A stretch of DNA of 64,000 nt from Chryseobacterium sp. (GTDB taxonomy: Bacteria; Bacteroidota; Bacteroidia; Flavobacteriales; Weeksellaceae): contig JAITUA010000016.1 in NCBI GenBank assembly GCA_031286615.1, positions 62,001-126,000 of the forward strand, written 5' to 3'. A program made the translations under genes and the position numbers. The notes beneath the pieces were generated by a model, which worked only from the letters and a program-made list of their open reading frames with translations, was not told the origin of the DNA and made no database searches. Numbering within the stretch: position 1 is the first letter of the stretch; every line of letters begins with the position of its first letter. This document shows, piece after piece, positions 16,611 through 24,911 of this stretch.

Positions 16611-18047
16611 TTATTTCTTAAAAAGCTTAGCAAAAACCTCTGAAATAACAGGGATACTTTGTTCCAGTTGTTCTTCAGAAAGTGCTCCATAGCTCAATCT
16701 GAATCCGTTTACATGATGGTGACTGTACTGTTTCGGATGAATGATTTTTATATTTTTTTCCAATAACTGAGCGGTTACGGCATCCCAATCTAATTTTACT
16801 TTAGGCACAATCCAAAAAGCAAGTCCGCCCTCAGGCAGTGTAAAATCTGCAATACCAGACATATGCTTTTTCAGCAGCTCAAAAACAAAATCTCTTTTAT
16901 TTTTGTAATGAACAGTTGCTTTTCTGATATGTTTCTTTACAGCTCCTTCTTTTATCAGCTGAAGAACGGCCTGTTCCATAATGACATCTCCGTGTACATC
17001 AATAATCTTTCTCAGATTTCCTATTTTTTTCAATAATTCCTGATTGGCAGTGGCCAGATAGCCAATTCTCAAAGCGGGTGCAACAACCTTACTCAAAGTT
17101 CCGATATAAACATAATTCTGAAGCTCCGGAAAGCTTGAAATCGGAAGGATAGGGCGGTAACCGAAATGAAACTCATTATCATAATCATCTTCAATAATCG
17201 TGATATTGTATTGGTTTGATAATTCTATTAATCTTAACCTTCTGGATAAACTAAAGGTAACAGTAGTAGGATATTGCCTGTGAGGCGTAATGTATATCGC
17301 TTTTATATTCTGATGCTTTGTCAAAAGGTTTTCAATAGCTTCAATACTGATCCCTTCATGGTCTACAGGTGCAGGTAAAAGTTGCGCTCCCGCATACTCA
17401 AAAGCCTGCCACGCAGGCTGATATCCCGGATCTTCTACAATAACAGCGTCACCGGAAGTAAAAAGAGTCTGAGCAGTCAGAAACATGCCCATCTGGCTGC
17501 CTCTTGTTATAGAAATTTCATCTTCATGAATATGCATTCCGCGCTGGTGATTGAGCATTTGGGAAATCATTTTACGAAACTCCCTGTCACCATGTTCGTC
17601 TCCATAGCCCATCATCTGCCATTTCGCCTTAATACTGAAAATCTGCCTGTATGCCCTTGCAAGTTCCGTTACAGGTGCAATTTTGCTGTCCGGATGGCCA
17701 TCATCAAAATTAATTAAAATAGTACCGTTTTTTTCCGATTGATGGTGAGAACTTTGCGTTATTTCAGCATTTCTTTCATGTAAAACAGGTAGTCTTTCGG
17801 ATACAAAAATACCTTTCCTTTCTCTCGAAATTACCCATTCTTCATTGATTAATACCTGATAAGCTTCTACCACAGTATTTCTGTTGATTTTTAAGGTTTG
17901 TGCAAGATTTCGGCTTCCGGGAAGTGCATCTCCGGCTTTTAATCTTCCTGAGCGGATATCACTGATAATGGTATCTGCAATCTGTAGATAAACGGCTTTA
18001 TCAAGCTTTTTATCAATTTCCAATTCTAATTTCCAAGGGCGCAGCAT
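16611..18047 (-). CDS. MocR-type GntR regulator with aminotransferase domain
   Basis: A 478-residue MocR protein: GntR helix-turn-helix (LPGSRNLAQTLKINRNTVVEAYQVL, about 42-66) and a fold-type I aminotransferase domain with the PLP lysine at K320 (YIGTLSKVVAPALRIGY), plus ITPHRQYP and EDDYDNEF motifs. It diverges from a cupin, DapA-like, thioredoxin-like group and presumably regulates it. The shared promoter has an inverted repeat TGGACTAT/ATAGTCCA. Effector unknown. Confidence 0.9.
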   Translation of the reverse strand: MLRPWKLELEIDKKLDKAVYLQIADTIISDIRSGRLKAGDALPGSRNLAQTLKINRNTVVEAYQVLINEEWVISRERKGIFVSERLPVLHERNAEITQSSHHQSEKNGTILINFDDGHPDSKIAPVTELARAYRQIFSIKAKWQMMGYGDEHGDREFRKMISQMLNHQRGMHIHEDEISITRGSQMGMFLTAQTLFTSGDAVIVEDPGYQPAWQAFEYAGAQLLPAPVDHEGISIEAIENLLTKHQNIKAIYITPHRQYPTTVTFSLSRRLRLIELSNQYNITIIEDDYDNEFHFGYRPILPISSFPELQNYVYIGTLSKVVAPALRIGYLATANQELLKKIGNLRKIIDVHGDVIMEQAVLQLIKEGAVKKHIRKATVHYKNKRDFVFELLKKHMSGIADFTLPEGGLAFWIVPKVKLDWDAVTAQLLEKNIKIIHPKQYSHHHVNGFRLSYGALSEEQLEQSIPVISEVFAKLFKK

Positions 18048-18048
18048 C

Positions 18049-18109
18049 TGGACTATCTATTTATATAAAAACTGAATCATTTGAATAGTCCAAATATAAA
18101 ATAATTTTG
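18049..18109. promoter_or_regulatory. Promoter of the cupin group with MocR-type inverted repeat
   Basis: A plus-strand promoter is visible: -33 TTTG (18080-18083), 18-bp spacer, -7 TAATTTTG (18102-18109). TGGACTAT (18049-18056) and ATAGTCCA (18085-18092) form an inverted repeat whose right arm overlaps the spacer. This places transcription initiation near 18113, which decides the ATG at 18149 as the start of the cupin gene. Confidence 0.65.
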
Positions 18110-18148
18110 TCATGCAATAAAGCACAAAACCATAATAATTTTAAAATC

Positions 18149-18604
18149 ATGGATAAGAAACAATTCAGTTCTAAAGATTTTCATGAAACTTTTGCAAGAC
18201 CAAAGTATGTAAAACCAAGCCATTTGATTCATAAAAATGTTGAAAATGCGGGAGAACACAACCAATTTTCAACAGAAAGAAAACATCCCGTTTTCTTTGT
18301 TGACCTACCAAGTAAAAATGTCAGTATGACGATTGGCGGACTCACTCCCGGACAGCAAACCAACAGACACCGTCATACCTACGAAACTGTATTATATGTG
18401 ATTGAAGGGAAAGGCTGGACAGAAGTAGAAGATGAAAGAGTGCATTGGGAAGCAGGAGATGCCGTATATATTCCTTCATGGGCGTGGCACAAGCATCAGA
18501 ATCTCAGCGATACAGAACCTGCCAAGTATATTGCCTGCGAAAATGCTCCTCAGCTGCAGAATCTGGGGGTTGCGTTGAGAGAAGAAGAAGGCAGAGACCT
18601 TTAA
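18149..18604 (+). CDS. Cupin-domain protein
   Basis: A 151-residue small cupin. The metal-binding motif is visible in TPGQQTNRHRHTYETVLYVIEGKGWTEVE, with further conserved residues in WEAGDAVYIPSWAWHKHQN. The frame is open further upstream to a TTG at 18107, but that codon lies before the predicted transcription start; ATG 18149 gives a normal N-terminus (MDKKQFSSKDF). It heads a group with DapA-like and thioredoxin-like genes controlled by a MocR protein. Probably a dioxygenase or isomerase of a small organic substrate. Confidence 0.85.
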   Translation: MDKKQFSSKDFHETFARPKYVKPSHLIHKNVENAGEHNQFSTERKHPVFFVDLPSKNVSMTIGGLTPGQQTNRHRHTYETVLYVIEGKGWTEVEDERVHWEAGDAVYIPSWAWHKHQNLSDTEPAKYIACENAPQLQNLGVALREEEGRDL

Positions 18605-18751
18605 TAATGAATAGTAAACCATTAAGCTACTTTCATTGTTAAATACTATTGATACGGATATGATTCTCAAAGCGAAGTTCAATTAATATTCTTAACAACT
18701 TAAGTTCTCTTAATGGTTTAGAATTATTTTGAATTTTTAAATCAGCAAAAC

Positions 18752-19636
18752 ATGAAAAATGTTCCGTTTAAAGGGATTATCGCCTATCCCATAACACCTT
18801 TTGATGAAAATGAAAAAGTAAACATTCCTCTTTTCAAACATCTGGTAGAAAGACTGGTTACTTCCGGAAGCCATGGGATTGCTCCTTTGGGAAGTACAGG
18901 GGTAATGCCTTACTTATCTGATGAAGAAAAAGAAGAAGTAACGGAAGCTACTTTACAGCAGGTAAAAGGAAGAATTCCGACACTTGTGGGAGTTTCCAAT
19001 CTTACGACCGAAAAAACAATTCATCACGCCCGGTTTGCAGAAAAAGCAGGCGCTGATGCAGTTATGATTATCCCGATGAGTTACTGGAAACTTACAGATG
19101 ATGAGATTGTAACGCATTATGATGCGGTAGCCCGGAAAATTTCTATACCGATTATGGCTTATAACAATCCGGCAACAAGTGGAGTAGACATGTCACCAGC
19201 CCTGTTGAAAAGACTCCTGGAGATTCCTAATGTAACCATGATTAAGGAAAGTACAGGAGATGTTCAAAGAATGCACTTTTTAAGAAGAGAATTGGGAAAA
19301 GAAGTCGCGTTCTATAATGGTTCTAATCCTTTGGCACTGGCCGCCTTTTCTGCCGGAGCAAGAGGTTGGTGTACCGCTGCCCCAAATCTTATTCCTGACC
19401 TTACGATCAGCCTTTATAATGCCGTTGAGGAAGGAAATCTTGAAAAAGCAAAAGCTATTTTCTATCAACAGTTTGATCTTTTAAAATTTATTGTCAATAA
19501 AGGATTGCCAAGAGCAGTAAAATCAGGGCTGACGATTCTGGGGGAAGACGGCGGAAATTTGAGAAGTCCTTTAAAACCTCTTCAGGAAAAAGAAACTGAA
19601 GAATTAAAAAATATTATTAAAACCCTTGTTAATTAA
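18752..19636 (+). CDS. Dihydrodipicolinate synthase (DapA/NAL)-family lyase
   Basis: A 294-residue class I aldolase-fold protein. GSTGVMPYLSDEEK corresponds to the GTTGE loop, YNNPATSG carries the catalytic Tyr, and MIKEST the Schiff-base Lys (about 166). The GTTGE loop is replaced by GSTGV, so it is more likely a catabolic N-acetylneuraminate-lyase-like or keto-acid aldolase than the lysine-pathway enzyme. Clustering with a cupin under a MocR regulator supports a catabolic role. Confidence 0.88.
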   Translation: MKNVPFKGIIAYPITPFDENEKVNIPLFKHLVERLVTSGSHGIAPLGSTGVMPYLSDEEKEEVTEATLQQVKGRIPTLVGVSNLTTEKTIHHARFAEKAGADAVMIIPMSYWKLTDDEIVTHYDAVARKISIPIMAYNNPATSGVDMSPALLKRLLEIPNVTMIKESTGDVQRMHFLRRELGKEVAFYNGSNPLALAAFSAGARGWCTAAPNLIPDLTISLYNAVEEGNLEKAKAIFYQQFDLLKFIVNKGLPRAVKSGLTILGEDGGNLRSPLKPLQEKETEELKNIIKTLVN

Positions 19637-19645
19637 TACAATCTT

Positions 19646-19879
19646 ATGAAAAAATCCATTTTTTATCACGCAGGATGTCCTGTATGTATCAGTGCAGAAC
19701 ATGATATTATCAACCTTATAGGTTTGGAAAATGTTGAAGTTATCCATTTAGGAAATGACAGAGACAAAATTAAAGAGGCTGAAAAGGCTGGCGTGAAATC
19801 TGTGCCTGCTTTAGTAACACCCAATGGGAACGTTCTTCATATTAATTTTGGAGCATCTATGGAAGATGTGAAAAAATAG
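19646..19879 (+). CDS. Thioredoxin/glutaredoxin-like small protein
   Basis: A 77-residue single-domain thioredoxin-fold protein with a CPVC motif (YHAGCPVCISAE, Cys11 and Cys14) and the cis-Pro loop (GVKSVPALVTPNG). No signal peptide, so it acts in the cytoplasm. It follows the DapA-like gene after 9 bp and is probably co-transcribed; a disulfide-reductase role for that pathway is inference. Confidence 0.82.
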   Translation: MKKSIFYHAGCPVCISAEHDIINLIGLENVEVIHLGNDRDKIKEAEKAGVKSVPALVTPNGNVLHINFGASMEDVKK

Positions 19880-19898
19880 AATATTAATCTTGTTGTAT

Positions 19899-20029
19899 AA
19901 ACGAGGCTGTCTCAGAAGTCAAATGTCATTCTGACGAAGGAAGAATCTCACTAATAACTAAATACACGAGATTCTTCACTACATTTCATTTCGTTCAGAA
20001 TGACACTTCTGAAACAGCCTCGTTTTTTG
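19899..20029. repeat. Long imperfect inverted repeat doubling as terminator
   Basis: The outer arms begin AACGAGGCTGTCTCAGAAGT (19900-19919) and end with the complementary CTTCTGAAACAGCCTCGTT followed by TTTTTG. Inner arms contain GTCATTCTGA and GAAGAATCTC with their complements. I recognise the inner part as a palindromic unit common between genes in Flavobacteriia. It ends the cupin/DapA/thioredoxin transcript. Confidence 0.8.
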
Positions 20030-20093
20030 TTTTCTTCCTAATTACATTTATCTCTAAAATATTTGAGAGAAGTTATTGCCTTTTCAGAACTTT

Positions 20094-20600
20094 TTATATC
20101 GTTGCATTTCCTTCTACACCGTCAGAATTATTAGTTTTATTTCCTGTGATTGCAGATGCAACAAAGCTAAAAAGACTGACCAGTTTTCCGGCTTTGGTGT
20201 CCCAATAATAAGTTTCCTTAGGCTCTACACGGATAATGGTAACATTGGGATCGTCTTTTCCATCGAACCAGGCTTTTGCTAAAGGAGACCATTTGTCTTC
20301 TATGGTAGCTTTGTCCTTATAAACAGAAGCCTCTCCGTATACCGAAAGATACTGCGAATCACTGTTATTCATAAAAAACAACTGTACTCTCCGGTCTTCT
20401 TTGATTTCAAAATTCTTATTGCTGGTTCCGCTGCTGATAAACCATAGATTTCCACTGTCATCCGTTTCCTGAAGGGTCATAGGTCTTGAATTAACAGGAA
20501 CAGTTTCCAATTCTGTACAGAACATACATATTTTTGCACTTTCTGAAAGTTCTTTGATTTTTTTGATCGCCTCAAGATGGCTGAGATTCTGTGTTGACAT
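20094..20600 (-). CDS. Pyridoxamine 5'-phosphate oxidase-like (general stress protein 26 family)
   Basis: A 168-residue split-barrel flavin-binding protein. SAKICMFCTELETVPVNSRPMTLQ and LWFISSGTSNKNFEIKEDRRVQLFFMN are typical of general stress protein 26-like PNPOx proteins, with the conserved Trp/Asp in KAWFDGKDDPNVTIIRVEP. The open frame extends 18 residues upstream, but ATG 20598-20600 (MSTQNLSHLEAIKK) gives the usual start. Probably binds FMN; its substrate is unknown. Confidence 0.85.
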   Translation of the reverse strand: MSTQNLSHLEAIKKIKELSESAKICMFCTELETVPVNSRPMTLQETDDSGNLWFISSGTSNKNFEIKEDRRVQLFFMNNSDSQYLSVYGEASVYKDKATIEDKWSPLAKAWFDGKDDPNVTIIRVEPKETYYWDTKAGKLVSLFSFVASAITGNKTNNSDGVEGNATI

Positions 20601-20665
20601 AATATAATATTTTAAGTGATTGGTATTGACTAAATCATTCAAATACCTGACCAAAAAGGAATGAA

Positions 20666-20683
20666 ATGTGGTACCTGAAATGA
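20666..20683. promoter_or_regulatory. 18-bp motif shared with 39486-39503
   Basis: ATGTGGTACCTGAAATGA lies 66 bp upstream of the PNPOx-like start codon and recurs with one mismatch, in the opposite orientation relative to the gene, 20 bp before the HTH gene at 39523. It may be a protein-binding site common to both promoters. Confidence 0.35.
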
Positions 20684-20783
20684 ATTTCTTCTAAAAAACT
20701 TATGTTATTAAAGCAAATTGCAAATATGTATTCATCTGAACAAAAAGTAGTATGCCTGAATGATAAAATTGTTTAAAAATATA

Positions 20784-20816
20784 AAACCCTCCTGCGACAC
20801 AGTCTGAGGAGGGTTT
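20784..20816 (-). terminator. Terminator of the rhodanese operon
   Basis: AAACCCTCCT (20784-20793) and AGGAGGGTTT (20807-20816) are perfect arms with a 13-nt loop; read on the minus strand the hairpin ends in TTTTAT, immediately downstream of the rhodanese stop codon. Confidence 0.85.
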
Positions 20817-20818
20817 AT

Positions 20819-21178
20819 TTATCTTGGATTGATTGTTTTTTGAAGGTCACTCCAGGCGCCACCATTATAAATATGTTTGAAACCTCTTTCCTTCAGGATA
20901 TTTTCTGCTTTTACACTGCGAAGTCCATGCGAACATACGGTGATGTATGTTTTTTCAGGATCCAATTCTACGTACCGCTCTCTGATTGTTCCTAATGAAA
21001 TATTCACCGAACCTTCTATATGTCCCGTTTCGTATTCCTTTTCAGTTCTTACATCAAGAATCACTGCTCCTTTTCTGATCAGCTCAGGCAATCCGCTATC
21101 TAAAGCCTGAAACCGGTAGACTCTATATACAACGTACAGTATAAAAGCTATTCCACAGATTATAAGAACGCTTTTCAT
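20819..21178 (-). CDS. Membrane-anchored rhodanese-domain protein
   Basis: A 119-residue protein with one N-terminal membrane helix (SVLIICGIAFILYVVYRVYR) and a rhodanese domain whose active-site loop is VCSHGLRS (Cys about 82). It should transfer sulfur or sense oxidants on the periplasmic or cytoplasmic face of the inner membrane. It is the last gene of a TetR-controlled operon, starting within the stop codon of the previous gene (ATGA overlap). Confidence 0.88.
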   Translation of the reverse strand: MKSVLIICGIAFILYVVYRVYRFQALDSGLPELIRKGAVILDVRTEKEYETGHIEGSVNISLGTIRERYVELDPEKTYITVCSHGLRSVKAENILKERGFKHIYNGGAWSDLQKTINPR

Positions 21179-21477
21179 AGTTTACTCAGAATTTTTTTAT
21201 CAATATAAAATGTTCCAAAGGGAATAAAACAGGCAAGAATTACTTTCCACGTAATTTCTTTAAATTTCCAGTTCTGCTCTACACCAATACTTAATGTATT
21301 AAACAGAAAGAGCAGGAATAAAGTTCCATGAACGGGACCTATTAATCGTACAAATAAAGGGTTTCCCATCCAGTATTTCATTGGTACGGCAATACATACT
21401 AAACTTAATAATGAAATGCCTTCTAAAATAGCCAGAATTCTTAGCCGGCCGATTTTTGTTTTGAATAAATCCATCAT
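21175..21477 (-). CDS. DUF3817-family membrane protein
   Basis: A protein of about 100 residues with three hydrophobic helices. RILAILEGISLLSLVCIAVPMKY and GPVHGTLFLLFL are the hallmark of DUF3817. ATG 21477 (MMDLFKTK) was chosen because it lies 2 bp after the upstream stop, although the frame is open further. Function of the family is unknown. It sits in the TetR-controlled operon with a rhodanese and another membrane protein. Confidence 0.83.
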   Translation of the reverse strand: MMDLFKTKIGRLRILAILEGISLLSLVCIAVPMKYWMGNPLFVRLIGPVHGTLFLLFLFNTLSIGVEQNWKFKEITWKVILACFIPFGTFYIDKKILSKL

Positions 21478-21479
21478 AA

Positions 21480-21938
21480 TTATCTGAAATAAGGTCTGTT
21501 TGCTAAAGGAGAAAAAGGCCATGGAATGGCAATGAAAATAATAATCACTGCAATAGAAAACCAGATGCCCATGGTTTTGAATTTGTCTTTATCTGAAAGT
21601 TTTCTTTTGGCTAAAGCGGAACCGATAGTCACTATCACAACGGCTGTAATCATCAGGGAAATATGAATCAATCCGAAAAATAAATGTTCAAAAGATTCTT
21701 TCGCTTCATTAAAGTTTTTCCAGAAATATTGGATTACAGGACTTTTGAAATAAAATATCATCCCGATAATCAACTGGATGTGAGTGATTGTAGCCGTCCA
21801 GTGTCTGACAGAGTTATCTGTTCCTGTAAATTTTTTGTCTGAGAAATATCCTTTATAAGAACGGAAAATGGCGTATAACAAGCTTATTAAAACCAGCCAG
21901 CGGGTCTGAGAATGTAAAAAAGTCAGGGTTTGATACAT
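21480..21938 (-). CDS. Four-helix membrane protein, cytochrome-b-like annotation possible
   Basis: A 152-residue integral membrane protein with about four helices (RWLVLISLLYAIFRSY; WTATITHIQLIIGMIFYF; FGLIHISLMITAVVIVTIGSALA; IWFSIAVIIIFIAIPWPF). Histidines in helices 2 and 3 (THIQ, LIHIS) might bind haem, which is why similar proteins are often called cytochrome B; I cannot confirm haem binding. First gene of the operon, 22 bp downstream of a -7 element and a perfect palindrome. Confidence 0.75.
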   Translation of the reverse strand: MYQTLTFLHSQTRWLVLISLLYAIFRSYKGYFSDKKFTGTDNSVRHWTATITHIQLIIGMIFYFKSPVIQYFWKNFNEAKESFEHLFFGLIHISLMITAVVIVTIGSALAKRKLSDKDKFKTMGIWFSIAVIIIFIAIPWPFSPLANRPYFR

Positions 21939-21959
21939 TGTTTATTTTTTTGAATATAG

Positions 21960-21997
21960 CAAAGGTATAATAAAAACATACTAATTAGTATGTTTTT
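21960..21997 (-). promoter_or_regulatory. TetR-type operator and promoter
   Basis: A 26-bp perfect palindrome (21972-21997) has the core ACATACTAATTAGTATGT. The minus-strand -7 element TACCTTTG (21967-21960) lies directly downstream, so the palindrome covers the spacer and -33 region, the classical position for a TetR repressor. The tetR gene itself ends 12 bp upstream. Confidence 0.75.
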
Positions 21998-22008
21998 GGA
22001 TAAAAAAA

Positions 22009-22599
22009 TTATTGAAGAGTTTTAAAATATGAATTAAGTCCCTTTAAATAAATAAGATATACCTCTTTGGAATTCTCAACTTTTCCGAGATTTCTGACAC
22101 CCCAATACCCTGAAATAACAAAAACGCTTACTTCTCTGGCGTTCACATCTTTCTTAATGATTCCTGCTTCCTTACCTTTTTCAATACTTTCTGCGAAAGC
22201 ATTTTCCCACTCTTTTGAAAGTTCGTGCAAAGCCTGAGTAAATGCTGTATGCCATGGTGCCATTTGCTGTACAAAATTGGAAGTAGGGCAGCCGTACTCA
22301 ACTTTTAAAAAGTCGGTTTCCATCAGAAGATTGTAGATGATCTCGTAAATATTGTCTAATGGATTTTTATTATTCTGAAGAGATTCAATAAAGTTACGTC
22401 TGAAATTCGGCTTCATCAGTTCATTGATAATAGCCAGTCCCATTTCATCCTTGGTTTTGAAATGATAATAAAAAGCACCCTTCGTTACCTGAGTCGTTGC
22501 GATAATCTCATCAATGCTTGTGGTCTGGAAACCTTTTACATAGATCAGTTCGAACGCTTTCTGGAGGATAGTAAGGCGGGTTGCTTCTGATTTCTTCAT
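22009..22599 (-). CDS. TetR/AcrR-family repressor
   Basis: A 196-residue repressor with an N-terminal helix-turn-helix (AFELIYVKGFQTTSIDEIIATTQVTKGAFYYHFKTKDEM) and an all-helical ligand domain. The open frame reaches 22623, but ATG 22599 (MKKSEATRLTIL) gives the standard N-terminus. The perfect palindrome just after its stop codon is the likely operator, so it controls the downstream membrane/rhodanese operon. It is also divergent from an MFS exporter that it may regulate. Confidence 0.9.
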   Translation of the reverse strand: MKKSEATRLTILQKAFELIYVKGFQTTSIDEIIATTQVTKGAFYYHFKTKDEMGLAIINELMKPNFRRNFIESLQNNKNPLDNIYEIIYNLLMETDFLKVEYGCPTSNFVQQMAPWHTAFTQALHELSKEWENAFAESIEKGKEAGIIKKDVNAREVSVFVISGYWGVRNLGKVENSKEVYLIYLKGLNSYFKTLQ

Positions 22600-22749
22600 T
22601 AAAAATAACAGATTATTGTACAAAGGAACAAATTTTAAACTGAAAATAAAACTATCATTATTCTGATATATTGATACAATTTAAATAATTTTTATAATAT
22701 AATTATTCGTCGGAAATTTGCCTTGTCAATATCAACAAAATACAAGACA

Positions 22750-23967
22750 ATGAATTATCAAAAAGAAATACAGATTAATACTGCAACACAGACTGCTAAA
22801 AAAGGTCTTCCTGCAGCTTTATGGGCATTAACGATAAGTGCCTTCGGAATAGGAACTACAGAATTCGTCATTGTAGGCCTGCTTCCAACAGTAGCTTCTG
22901 ATTTAGGGATCACAATTCCTTCCGCAGGGCTATTGGTAAGTCTTTATGCGATAGGAGTAGCTATTGGAGCTCCGATATTAACGGCATTAACGGGGAAAAT
23001 TCCACGTAAGACACTTTTGGTTTCTATCATGCTGTTGTTTGTTATCGGAAATGGTTTGGCATCCATTGCTCCCGGTTTTATCACTTTAGTTTTGGCCAGA
23101 ATTCTTACAGGATTTGCTCACGGGGTTTATTTTTCCATCGGTTCTACCATTGCAGCTTCGTTGGTTCCTGAGGAGAAAAGAGCTACAGCAATCTCTATTA
23201 TGTTTGCCGGACTTACACTGGCGATTGTAACCGGAGTGCCGTTAGGAACTTTTATAGGACAGCATTTCGGATGGAGAGCAACTTTCATAGGGGTTTCAAT
23301 TCTTGGTATCATAGGTTTGGCGGCTAGTTTATTATTGGTTCCCAACACGTTGAAGAACGGAAAAACAGCTTCTTTAAAAAGTCAGTTTAAAGTATTGGGA
23401 AACCAGCGTCTGATTTTCGCATTTTTAATGACAGCCATGGGATATGGGGGAACATTTGTTGTTTTTACTTATCTGTCACCTATTTTACAGAAAATTACCG
23501 GATTTCAGGAGTCTACCGTAACTTTTATCCTTTTGATTTATGGAATCGCCATTGCGCTGGGTAATTTGATTGGAGGAAAAGTTGCGAATAAAAATCCTTT
23601 GAAAGCGCTTCTATGGATGTTTGCTGCTCAAGGATTGGTATTGGTTGCTTTTTATTTTACTGTAAGCAGTCCGGTGCTAAGTATTATTACACTTTTCTTT
23701 TTAGGAGCCTTATCATTTGCTTCTGTTCCCGGACTTCAGTTATTAGTGGTACAAATTGCAGAAAAAGAACTTCCGGGAACTGAGGATGTAGCTTCAGGGA
23801 TTAATATTGCTGCGTTCAATATGGGGATTGCAATCGGATCTTATGCGGGAGGAATGATTGTGACTTCCTCTCTGGGATTGGTGAGTACCCCATGGATCGG
23901 TGCTTTATTTTTGGTGGTAACGGTATTGATTACTCTATACAGTATTCGTTTAAGCAAGACAAAATAA
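22750..23967 (+). CDS. MFS transporter (DHA1 family, AraJ/YdhP-like)
   Basis: A 405-residue 12-helix major facilitator. ISAFGIGTTEFVIVGLLPTVASD marks the AraJ/YdhP-like sugar or drug efflux subfamily, and the motif-A-like loop GKIPRKTLL and LARILTGFAHGVYF are in place. ATG 22750 is preferred to the in-frame TTG at 22723. It is divergent from the TetR gene. The same subfamily signature occurs in the MFS remnant at 42366-42608. Confidence 0.9.
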   Translation: MNYQKEIQINTATQTAKKGLPAALWALTISAFGIGTTEFVIVGLLPTVASDLGITIPSAGLLVSLYAIGVAIGAPILTALTGKIPRKTLLVSIMLLFVIGNGLASIAPGFITLVLARILTGFAHGVYFSIGSTIAASLVPEEKRATAISIMFAGLTLAIVTGVPLGTFIGQHFGWRATFIGVSILGIIGLAASLLLVPNTLKNGKTASLKSQFKVLGNQRLIFAFLMTAMGYGGTFVVFTYLSPILQKITGFQESTVTFILLIYGIAIALGNLIGGKVANKNPLKALLWMFAAQGLVLVAFYFTVSSPVLSIITLFFLGALSFASVPGLQLLVVQIAEKELPGTEDVASGINIAAFNMGIAIGSYAGGMIVTSSLGLVSTPWIGALFLVVTVLITLYSIRLSKTK

Positions 23968-24096
23968 ACGCAAATAAATAATTTTTATATTGATTTTCAT
24001 ATCATGTGCTTAATGTAAAAAATAAACATCATATGTTAGATTTAAGTGAATGAAGAGGTCATCAACAGATTGATGATATGAAGTGGATGGTGTTAT

Positions 24097-24130
24097 AAAG
24101 GCAGGTTTTTTATCTGCCTTTATTTTTTTT
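24097..24130 (+). terminator. Rho-independent terminator of the MFS gene
   Basis: AAAGGCAG (24097-24104) and CTGCCTTT (24114-24121) form a hairpin followed by ATTTTTTTT. It lies 130 bp after the MFS stop codon; the stretch between contains nothing else recognised. Confidence 0.85.
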
Positions 24131-24216
24131 AATATAACGATTTTTTATCCTTGTCAAGGTTTTAACTGACTGTTAAAATTATTTTAAATATGAATAATAA
24201 CAGGAGATTCTTATCA

Positions 24217-24861
24217 TCAAATCTCATAAATCTCAGCATCTGTAAACACAAAAAATGTACTTTTCTTAGGCAGGTTTTTAGTATCTAATCCTGTAAATTC
24301 ACTGAAAGCCGGAAGCAATAACTGATTGCTGCTAAGAGCAAAACAGGGAAGCCTGATGTTTTTTACAGCAGAATTCAGGACAATTCCGGGATGAATATGT
24401 CCGGTAATCTGGAATCCGGATCTGGTCGTATCAAAATCGTGAATAAAGGTAATTTCACCTATTTCTAACCACTCAGATTTGTGTTGGAAGCATAGCTTTT
24501 TCTCCAAAGATTCTGAGATCCGGTCATGATTTCCTTCAATAAGGTAAAACTGTATATTAGGGTATTGGTTTTTCCATGTACAGAACTCATCCACATCAGA
24601 ATTGTCTCCTGCATGAAGCAAATCTCCAACTACAATGAATTTTTCCGGCTGAAAAAATTCAATTAATGCTGATAATCTTTCCAGATCGCTTTTCATAATA
24701 TGATTGGCCAGAGCAATGCCATTTTTGCGAAAATGAGCTGTTTTTCCGATATGAAGGTCAGAAAGGATAAGGGCTTTTTCCCTTTCCCAGAATAAGGCAC
24801 GCTGATTGGTCAGAATGAATGTTTTGTCTTGGACAGAAATGCTTTTGGTTGCTATAAACAC
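24217..24861 (-). CDS. pdeM: Ligase-associated DNA-damage-response endonuclease PdeM
   Basis: A 214-residue calcineurin-like metallophosphoesterase with all metal motifs: LILSDLHIGK (D35, H37), VVGDLLHAGDN, EGNHD and GHIHPG. This size and sequence belong to the MPE that accompanies bacterial ATP-dependent ligase clusters; the helicase, ligase and exonuclease partners are encoded upstream on the same strand. The start codon is GTG at 24861. It is separated from the helicase by a phosphoglycerate mutase gene. Confidence 0.9.
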   Translation of the reverse strand: MFIATKSISVQDKTFILTNQRALFWEREKALILSDLHIGKTAHFRKNGIALANHIMKSDLERLSALIEFFQPEKFIVVGDLLHAGDNSDVDEFCTWKNQYPNIQFYLIEGNHDRISESLEKKLCFQHKSEWLEIGEITFIHDFDTTRSGFQITGHIHPGIVLNSAVKNIRLPCFALSSNQLLLPAFSEFTGLDTKNLPKKSTFFVFTDAEIYEI

Positions 24862-24911
24862 GCTTTATAATTGAATATTTAATGTTTAAAGTTACGTTAT
24901 AATTAATTGAA

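Noticed and set aside
18107-18148. TTG start for the cupin gene
   Set aside because: It overlaps the end of the -7 element, upstream of the expected transcript start.
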